64,000 bases of DNA from JANNVK01 sp031414415 (GTDB taxonomy: Bacteria; Acidobacteriota; Blastocatellia; Pyrinomonadales; Pyrinomonadaceae), in assembly GCA_031414415.1 (NCBI GenBank), contig JANNVK010000132.1, positions 58,800-122,799 on the forward strand. The letters run 5' to 3'. The notes below the pieces were generated by a model that saw only the letters and a program-made list of their open reading frames with translations, had not been told where the DNA came from and did no database searches. Positions 58,603 through 64,000 of this stretch are shown piece after piece (within the stretch, counting starts at the first letter, position 1; the number at the start of each line of letters is the position of its first letter). Both the position numbers and the translations under genes were made by a program.

Positions 58603-59352
58603 ATGAACCAACAACTTGCAAAAGAAATGGAGCAGCACACTTATGGCATTATGAACAATGTTGAAGATTCGCATTGGTGGTTCGTCGGGCGGCGTGCGAT
58701 TCTCGAAAGTTTTCTCACCGCAATCCGCAATCCGCAATCCGCAATCCGCATTTTGGACGTTGGTTGCGGAACCGGTGCAAATCTGGAAATGCTCAAGCAA
58801 TTTGGCGAAGCTGAAGGCGTTGATGTGTCGGTTGAAGCACTCGAGTTTTGCAAATTGAAAGGTTTGAAGGTTCATAAAGGCTTAGCCGAAAGTTTGCCGT
58901 TTGCTAATGAATCTTTCGATTTAGTGACTGCTTTGGATGTGGTCGAACATCTCGACGATGACATTGCAGGCTTGAAAGAAATGAATCGTGTAATGAAATC
59001 GGACGGAAAAACGCTGATTTTTGTTCCGGCTTTTATGTGGCTTTGGGGCGTTCAAGATGATATTTCGAACCACAGAATTCGTTACACTCGCCAACAAATC
59101 ATCGAAAGATTAAATGCCGCAGGTTTCGAAATTGAACGTGCAACTTATGCAAATATTACGTTTTTCGTGCCGATTTTGCTTGGTAGATTATTGATGAAAA
59201 TCACCGGCATAAAACCTGAATCTGAAAATAACGTTAATATTTCGGCGTTAAACGGAATCTTCGGGAAGATATTTAGTGCAGAAAAATATTGGCTAAATAA
59301 AGCTAACTTTCCGTTTGGTGTTTCGATTGTAATTGTCGCAAAAAAGAAGTAA
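58603..59352 (+). CDS. Class I SAM-dependent methyltransferase with an in-frame heptamer repeat
   Basis: 249 residues. N-terminal helix region EDSHWWFVGRRAILESFLTA, SAM motif I ILDVGCGTGANLEMLKQFG, then VDVSVEALEFCK, LVTALDVVEHLDDD and KSDGKTLIFVPAFMWLWGVQ. The C-terminal part has a hydrophobic stretch (ITFFVPILLGRLLMKI) that may contact membrane. Between the helical cap and motif I, residues about 39-49 (AIRNPQSAIRI) are encoded by four tandem CCGCAAT heptamers, so a repeat has been taken into the protein without breaking the frame. The substrate is unknown; the HWWF.GRR N-terminus is common in polysaccharide-associated methyltransferases. Confidence 0.87.
   Translation: MNQQLAKEMEQHTYGIMNNVEDSHWWFVGRRAILESFLTAIRNPQSAIRILDVGCGTGANLEMLKQFGEAEGVDVSVEALEFCKLKGLKVHKGLAESLPFANESFDLVTALDVVEHLDDDIAGLKEMNRVMKSDGKTLIFVPAFMWLWGVQDDISNHRIRYTRQQIIERLNAAGFEIERATYANITFFVPILLGRLLMKITGIKPESENNVNISALNGIFGKIFSAEKYWLNKANFPFGVSIVIVAKKK
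58718..58750. repeat. Tandem heptamer CCGCAAT inside the methyltransferase gene
   Basis: Four exact copies of CCGCAAT plus CCGCA. It lies in the linker between the N-terminal cap and the SAM-binding core, in frame. The unit sequence differs from all other arrays in the window, but the 7-nt period is the same. Confidence 0.95.
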
Positions 59353-59477
59353 ACATCTCTTCATTTCAAAGTTTTTCAAACAAATAACCTATTACAAAAG
59401 TCTGACAATTCGTTGCATAAAAGCGTGTTACCTTAAATCTGCTTTGATATTTTTATAGTTATTTTTAAGGTGATTAC

Positions 59478-60362
59478 ATGCAAAACGTTCTCGAATTTAG
59501 ACGAAAAGAAGATGCCGAAAAACTTCAATGGGTTACAATTATTGGATTTTCGGCTTACACAATTCTTTCGGTTGTGGCTTTGTTCTTTTTTAACTGGCAA
59601 AACTTTGCGGTTTTTATGTTTTTTTGGTGGCTGACGGGAAGTCTCGGTGTTGGAGTTGGCTATCATCGCTTGCTTACACACCGCGGATTTAAAACTCCAA
59701 AATGGCTCGAATATACACTTTCTGTTTTTGGGACATTGGCTTTGCAAGGCGGACCAATCGGCTGGGTGACAACTCATCGTTTGCATCACGCATTTACGGA
59801 AACTGACAAAGATCCACACAGCACGAAAGGCGGACTTTATTGGGCACACATGGGCTGGTTGTTTACCGGAACTGCTCAAGATAATGATGACGCGACAATT
59901 TTGCGTTACGCACCAGATTTGCAAAAAGATCCGGTTCACCGGTTTTTAGAAAAATATTATGTTGTTCCGACCGTTATTTTGGCTGTTGTTTTGTTTCTCA
60001 TCGGTGGATTTTCGATGGTTCTTTGGGGAGTTTTTCTCCGCACAACTGTTTGTTTACACGCGACTTGGCTTGTAAATTCGGCGAATCACAAATGGGGTTC
60101 GCGTCGATTTGAAACTTCTGATGACTCAACCAATAGCTGGTGGATTGCTTTATTGGCTTGGGGCGAAGGTTGGCATAATAATCATCACGCGAATCCGACT
60201 GTCGCAAAACACGGATTTGTTTGGTATGAGTTTGACGCAAATTGGGTTTCGATAAGCATTCTCCGAAGGCTTGGACTGGTTACAAATCTAAAACTTTTTG
60301 ATATGAAAAAATATGAAGAAAGTCGTGTAAATAAACTTGTCGAGCTTAAATTAACGGCTTAA
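59478..60362 (+). CDS. Acyl-CoA / delta-9 type fatty acid desaturase
   Basis: 294 residues, an integral-membrane di-iron enzyme introducing a double bond into acyl chains. The three His boxes are GYHRLLTHRGF (HxxxxH), HRLHHAFTETDKDPHS (HxxHH) and WGEGWHNNHHANPTVAKHG (HxxHH). TM pairs lie at about 22-65 (TIIGFSAYTILSVVALFFFN; FAVFMFFWWLTGSLGVGVGY) and about 160-195. It probably adjusts membrane fluidity. Single gene closed by the terminator at 60385-60427; the two-component genes downstream may or may not control it. Confidence 0.94.
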   Translation: MQNVLEFRRKEDAEKLQWVTIIGFSAYTILSVVALFFFNWQNFAVFMFFWWLTGSLGVGVGYHRLLTHRGFKTPKWLEYTLSVFGTLALQGGPIGWVTTHRLHHAFTETDKDPHSTKGGLYWAHMGWLFTGTAQDNDDATILRYAPDLQKDPVHRFLEKYYVVPTVILAVVLFLIGGFSMVLWGVFLRTTVCLHATWLVNSANHKWGSRRFETSDDSTNSWWIALLAWGEGWHNNHHANPTVAKHGFVWYEFDANWVSISILRRLGLVTNLKLFDMKKYEESRVNKLVELKLTA

Positions 60363-60384
60363 CATAAAAGTAAAATAGTAATTT

Positions 60385-60427
60385 GGATAATGAAAAATGA
60401 TTTTGAAGTTTTTCATTATCCTTTTTT
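60385..60427 (+). terminator. Rho-independent terminator after the desaturase gene
   Basis: A perfect 13-bp stem, GGATAATGAAAAA (60385-60397) with TTTTTCATTATCC (60409-60421), 11-nt loop, then six T. Confidence 0.93.
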
Positions 60428-60444
60428 CATTCTAAATTATAGAT

Positions 60445-61317
60445 ATGCGTCGCCGAAAATCAACAGTATTTTTTCTCGTTTTGGGCATTTGCCTTGTTGC
60501 ATTGGCAGTTGCACTTAATGTCGGTTGGATTTTATTAAATCTTGAGAAAGTTGCATTGTTAGTTTTTGGTATTATTTTCTTTGCTTTAATTATTACTGGT
60601 TTAACGCTCAACACAACATTTCTGCTTCGCGAAATTAAGCGAAACGAGCAGCAAGATGCGTTTTTAAACGCAATGACACACGAACTAAAAACCCCAATTG
60701 CTTCGATTCGTCTTTATCTTGAAACTTTGCAAACGCGGAATGTTGAAGAAGATAAACGTCGCGAATTTTACGGTATTATGCTCAAAGATAGCGATCGGCT
60801 TCTGAACACCGTTGAGCAAGTTTTACAAGCCAGCCGAACACGCGAAATAAGTCGCCGTTTAGAAGTTGTAAATATTGACATTAAAGCACTCATTGCTGAT
60901 TGTGTAACGCAAATTAGAACACGTTATAATCTTGAAACTGATGCGATTGTGTTTGACGATTTCGCGGAAAATTTAATTGTGCGTGGTGATTTTGCTGAGC
61001 TTTCGATAGTTTTTTCGAATCTATTAGACAACGCGGTTAAATATTCTATCGAAAAAGTAAATATTCGCGTTCGTGCTAAAATTTCGAAAGAAAATCGGGT
61101 TGAAATTCGCATTGAAGATTCGGGAGTTGGGCTTGCTCCAAACGAACTTAAACGGGTTTTTCGGAGATTTTATCGTATTCCGAGCAAAACAAAAGGAACA
61201 GGTTTAGGGCTTTCAATTGTTCAATCAATCGTCAAAAAACACCGTGGAAAAATTTTTGCAGAAAGCAAAGGAAACAATCTCGGAAGCGTTTTTATCGTTC
61301 AATTGCCGAGCAAATAA
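60445..61317 (+). CDS. Membrane sensor histidine kinase
   Basis: 290 residues. Two TM helices in the first 60 residues (FFLVLGICLVALAVALNVGW; VALLVFGIIFFALIITGLTL) have almost no periplasmic loop between them, an intramembrane-sensing layout. HisKA has the phosphoacceptor in AMTHELKTPIASIRLYLETL; HATPase has VFSNLLDNAVKYS, IEDSGVGLAP and TKGTGLGLSIVQSIVKKHRG. It is 5 bp ahead of its OmpR-type partner. The signal is unknown. Confidence 0.93.
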   Translation: MRRRKSTVFFLVLGICLVALAVALNVGWILLNLEKVALLVFGIIFFALIITGLTLNTTFLLREIKRNEQQDAFLNAMTHELKTPIASIRLYLETLQTRNVEEDKRREFYGIMLKDSDRLLNTVEQVLQASRTREISRRLEVVNIDIKALIADCVTQIRTRYNLETDAIVFDDFAENLIVRGDFAELSIVFSNLLDNAVKYSIEKVNIRVRAKISKENRVEIRIEDSGVGLAPNELKRVFRRFYRIPSKTKGTGLGLSIVQSIVKKHRGKIFAESKGNNLGSVFIVQLPSK

Positions 61318-61322
61318 GGATT

Positions 61323-62018
61323 ATGAGCAGAATTTTAATTGTTGAAGACGAACAACATATAGCTGACGGTTTACGATTTAATCTCGAGGCTGAAGGTTTT
61401 GACGTAGAAATAGCCAGCGATGGGTCAATCGCGATTAAAATTCTCGAGGAAACGAAGTTTGATGCAGTTGTGTTAGACGTAATGATGCCTGAAGTTGATG
61501 GTTTTGAGGTTGCTAAAGCGATGAGATCACGAGGTGATTTTACACCAATTCTGATGCTTACTGCACTCGGAAATCCTGAAGATGTATTGCAAGGATTTGC
61601 CTCAGGAACGGACGATTATTTAGCAAAACCATTTGATTTGAACATTTTTTTTGCTCGTTTGAATGGTTTAATTCGCCGTCGCGATTGGCTTCAAAAGGAG
61701 AAATCTCATAATTTAGGCGATCAAGTTGCAATCAACGACAAAATAATAGATTTCGCGAATCTAGAATTAATTACCAAGGAAGAAACAATTAAACTAACTC
61801 TTATGGAAGCCAAACTTCTTCGGCATCTTATTGAAAACAAAGGACAAACAGTTTCACGAAAAGAGATTTTACACGATGTATGGTCGCTCCACGAAGACAC
61901 AGACACACGTGCGATTGACAATTTTATCGTTCGGCTTCGCAGATATTTGGAAGATTCGCCGACAAATCCGAAGATTTTGCAGACAGTCCGCGGAATTGGT
62001 TATCGTTTTATTGGTTAG
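61323..62018 (+). CDS. OmpR/PhoB-family response regulator
   Basis: 231 residues: receiver with LIVEDEQHIAD, phosphoacceptor D52 in AVVLDVMMPEVDGFEV and the lysine in LAKPFDL, then a winged-helix DNA-binding domain (LTLMEAKLLRHLIENKGQTV; RAIDNFIVRLRRYLEDSPTN; QTVRGIGYRF). It is the partner of the kinase upstream. A long imperfect palindrome follows the stop codon. Confidence 0.95.
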   Translation: MSRILIVEDEQHIADGLRFNLEAEGFDVEIASDGSIAIKILEETKFDAVVLDVMMPEVDGFEVAKAMRSRGDFTPILMLTALGNPEDVLQGFASGTDDYLAKPFDLNIFFARLNGLIRRRDWLQKEKSHNLGDQVAINDKIIDFANLELITKEETIKLTLMEAKLLRHLIENKGQTVSRKEILHDVWSLHEDTDTRAIDNFIVRLRRYLEDSPTNPKILQTVRGIGYRFIG

Positions 62019-62024
62019 GTAAAA

Positions 62025-62124
62025 TTAGAAGCGGAAAAACGCAGGTTTGGCTGATTTTCGCTGATATTTTTACTACTTACGAAATCAGCGAAAACCTGCA
62101 TCATCCTTGTTTTTCCGCGTCTAA
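62025..62124. repeat. Long imperfect palindrome between convergent genes
   Basis: Left arm 62025-62065 and right arm 62084-62124 are inverted copies. Outer 16 nt are near-identical (TTAGAAGCGGAAAAAC against TTAGACGCGGAAAAAC), and inner GCAGGTTT and TCGCTGAT blocks also match. It may work as a bidirectional terminator by structure, but there is no clean T-run. Confidence 0.8.
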
Positions 62125-62129
62125 TTTCT

Positions 62130-63236
62130 TCAGGTTTTTAACTTACTCGCGACCTGAATTTTCTCCCGCCAATTTTCCTGCAAATCAAAACGCCAAATTT
62201 CTAAATCTTCGCGAATTGTTGTTGCTAAAAACGAATAATCCGCGTGAAAAGCCGAATGCGGAGCAGCCAAATAAATCAAAGTTGGCTTATCAGCGATTTT
62301 TAAACCACCAAAAAGCCGATCAAGATTTCCCGCAAGTCTTTGTTTCTCAACTTCTTGCCAATATTCAACTGCTTGGAAAGTCATTTCTCTAAAAGCTGTG
62401 GTTTTTAGTTCAATAACAACAAGACGACCATCGTTTCGCAATGCTAACAAATCAATTCTGTCTGAAAAAAGACGAAATTGCGGATAAATTGGCGATAAAA
62501 TCAGGTTATTTTCAAGCTGCGAAATGTCGTTTCGTAAGATTGACTCAAGCCACGCTTCAGTCAAAGTTTTATAAAAAAGATGCTTTTTGTTTGGCGAATT
62601 TGCAGAGCGATAAAGTCGTAAATCTTGAATCAAGCTCAAAAATTTAGGACGATTTTTTTCGGTTAAAATGTGATGTTGATTTTCCACTCCAAACAACGTT
62701 TTTCCAGCTTCAATTTTTGCAAAAGGCAAGCCTTTAAACGTAAAAAACTGCGAATCATTGGCAAAGTTTACATCAATTTCTAGTGGTGAAAGTGCGACTA
62801 TATTTTTACCTTCGCCGCTTATTCTGTTTAATTTATCAAATGAAAGTTCAGAAATTTCATCAACTAAATCTAGTAGAAGACTTTCTTCAAAATGTTTATT
62901 AAAAAGGCGAATTGTCTTTTGCCATTTGGGTTTCAGGTGTTGAATAAGGTTTTCTAAAGTGTCTGATTTGTCAGAAATAAGCCAAAGTTTTTCAACCTTT
63001 TTTGATTTCAAATTTTGAAGCGAACGAAACCAAATTAACGCAGTTGCAAGTGTTACTTCTGCTGTTTGAAGAGTGAGTTCAACTAAGATTGCAATTTGTT
63101 TTTGTTGAAAATCTTGAATGAGAATTTTAGCGAAATGCGGATTTTGCTTGCTACTTAATTTGATGCTGAGAATTTTTCCGCCAAGAATTTTTTTTCTCGC
63201 AATATTTGCAATTTTTTCTGCACTTTCAGATAGCAT
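62130..63236 (-). CDS. Predicted PD-(D/E)XK nuclease (NucS/DUF91-like C-terminus)
   Basis: 368 residues. The C-terminal about 150 residues contain an endonuclease-like core: a helix with AWLESILRNDISQLENNLI, then DRIDLLALRNDGRLVVIELK (D...ExK) and the trailing helix AVEYWQEVEKQRL. This fits NucS/EndoMS- or DUF91-type restriction-fold domains. The N-terminal about 210 residues are unfamiliar, alpha/beta in composition (KLWLISDKSDTLENLIQHLK). It overlaps the SGNH hydrolase gene by 11 nt. No methylase or helicase lies nearby. Confidence 0.75.
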   Translation of the reverse strand: MLSESAEKIANIARKKILGGKILSIKLSSKQNPHFAKILIQDFQQKQIAILVELTLQTAEVTLATALIWFRSLQNLKSKKVEKLWLISDKSDTLENLIQHLKPKWQKTIRLFNKHFEESLLLDLVDEISELSFDKLNRISGEGKNIVALSPLEIDVNFANDSQFFTFKGLPFAKIEAGKTLFGVENQHHILTEKNRPKFLSLIQDLRLYRSANSPNKKHLFYKTLTEAWLESILRNDISQLENNLILSPIYPQFRLFSDRIDLLALRNDGRLVVIELKTTAFREMTFQAVEYWQEVEKQRLAGNLDRLFGGLKIADKPTLIYLAAPHSAFHADYSFLATTIREDLEIWRFDLQENWREKIQVASKLKT

Positions 63237-63975
63237 TTTGGCTTTTAAAATATCTAATCATTTCAGCCGCCCATTTTTCGTAACCTACGGCAGATGGATG
63301 AATGCCATCGCTATAATGTTCGGCGATAAACTTTCCTTGAGGCAGATAATAAAACACATTTTTGTGCTCAGAAATTAATTGTAAAGAATTGAAATGATGC
63401 AACTTAGCAAGTTTTGAAAGAACAAAGCGAGTTGGGTTTGGAAGAGCAATAAAATCGCGAACCATTGGAACATTTGCTACATATATCTTCGCATTTGGAT
63501 ATTTTTCACGAAAAATTGTGAGCAATTTATCCAAGCCATTACGCCATTTTTTTGGCGAAGAAAGCTGAAAAACATCGTTTCCGCCTAAAGCAATCAAAAT
63601 TGCATCCATTTCTACATCGGGAATTTGCGGAACAAGTCGCTCAATTGATTGGTGAATTTTAATTCCACTTTCGCCGACAACGTTCCAATTTACTGATTTT
63701 CCGGTTTCGAGACTTAAAAAACGTGCAAATTGTCCGGTTAAACCTTCCGAATGATTTTTCACACCAACTCCAGCAATTGTTGATTCACCAAACGCAAGAA
63801 AGTTGATAACATCTTTAGAAGCAATAATTTGTCCGCTTATTTCTCCGGCAGCGTCAGGTAATCTGCCAACGCTAAATCTTGTATATTGTCCTTGCAAATA
63901 TAAAAATGGCAGAATTGGCGAGAGCAAAACTCCGCTCACGAAAAATTTGGTTTGCATTTCATTAACGTTCATCAT
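63226..63975 (-). CDS. SGNH/GDSL-type hydrolase
   Basis: 249 residues. The nucleophile block is NFLAFGESTIAGVGVKNHSE (GES in place of GDS). The conserved Gly and Asn blocks are NWNVVGESGIKIHQ and ILIALGGNDVFQL (GxND), and the catalytic Asp-His pair is in YSDGIHPSAVGYEKWAAEMI. An N-terminal hydrophobic segment (FFVSGVLLSPILPFLYLQGQ) suggests membrane anchoring or export. It is an esterase or lipase of unknown substrate. The start is probably ATG 63975 or the next ATG 3 nt later. Confidence 0.88.
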   Translation of the reverse strand: MMNVNEMQTKFFVSGVLLSPILPFLYLQGQYTRFSVGRLPDAAGEISGQIIASKDVINFLAFGESTIAGVGVKNHSEGLTGQFARFLSLETGKSVNWNVVGESGIKIHQSIERLVPQIPDVEMDAILIALGGNDVFQLSSPKKWRNGLDKLLTIFREKYPNAKIYVANVPMVRDFIALPNPTRFVLSKLAKLHHFNSLQLISEHKNVFYYLPQGKFIAEHYSDGIHPSAVGYEKWAAEMIRYFKSQNAI

Positions 63976-64000
63976 TTGGTGTGTTAAAATTTAATTTTTC

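Noticed and set aside
59433..59939. 168-codon open frame antisense to the desaturase gene
   Set aside because: Lies opposite the His-box region of a clear desaturase; composition is that of a reverse-frame shadow and no domain is recognisable.

Overview
The window is AT-rich bacterial chromosome, densely coded on both strands, with no rRNA, tRNA, IS transposase, prophage or CRISPR array that I could find. The gene set includes bacillithiol synthesis, a DUF1800 protein, an NtrYX-type sigma-54 two-component pair, a PRC-barrel/MgtE_N/CBS protein, TonB C-terminal and SH3 proteins, MoxR and several free-standing toxin-antitoxin pairs. This fits an Acidobacteriota lineage (Blastocatellia-like) best. 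The his operon has the gene order and fusions I associate with Bacteroidota (G-D-C-B-H-A-F-IE, bifunctional HisB and HisIE, long HisG). The taxonomic call is an inference only.

Layout. 1-4.7 kb: aromatic amino acid catabolism (hppD, cut by the window edge, and phhA) with toxin-antitoxin genes wedged between them, then a divergent Lrp/AsnC regulator coupled to a LarA-like protein. 4.7-8 kb: an exported protein, a GNAT acetyltransferase and an orphan DUF1800 protein. 8-13.7 kb: the branched-chain operon ilvB-ilvN-ilvC-cupin-ilvD (minus strand). 13.9-18.9 kb: a sorbosone-dehydrogenase-like protein and bacillithiol genes bshB1 and bshA, interrupted by a DUF433/DUF5615 pair, a REP-like block and a TonB-domain gene. 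18.8-25.2 kb: MoxR, then NtrX- and NtrY-like genes with a type IV pilin-like gene between them on the opposite strand, preceded by a good sigma-54 promoter; then a CPBP protease. 25-31 kb: nadC, an M20 peptidase, a CusF-like lipoprotein, a frameshifted PIN toxin with its antitoxin, a GlcD-type oxidase and a second PIN/Phd module. 31-46 kb: a PD-(D/E)XK nuclease, ruvC/yebC, thioredoxin-fold proteins, a cytosolic MgtE-like protein, a lytic transglycosylase, rfbB, a second kinase/sigma-54 activator pair, and a four-gene envelope operon with an FHA-TM-peptidase-like fusion. 46-53.6 kb: the complete his operon behind a probable histidine leader peptide and attenuator. 53.6-64 kb: selA, a ClpX-like ATPase, a VanW-glycosyltransferase fusion, a methyltransferase, a fatty acid desaturase, an OmpR-type two-component system, a NucS-like nuclease and an SGNH hydrolase.

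Three patterns deserve attention. (1) Every non-overlapping junction inside the ilv and his operons (8 of 8) holds an iterated short-unit or palindromic element. Most have a unit of 7 nt, but the unit sequence differs from locus to locus. One heptamer array lies in frame inside a methyltransferase gene. (2) Two toxin-antitoxin pairs sit directly behind a host gene (phhA, glcD), and immediately beyond each toxin lies a diverged leftover copy of that host gene's 3' end. This is a footprint of acquisition by homology at one end and illegitimate joining at the other. (3) A 21-codon ORF with five His codons, followed by a hairpin and T-run, lies just before hisG, as in classical his attenuation.
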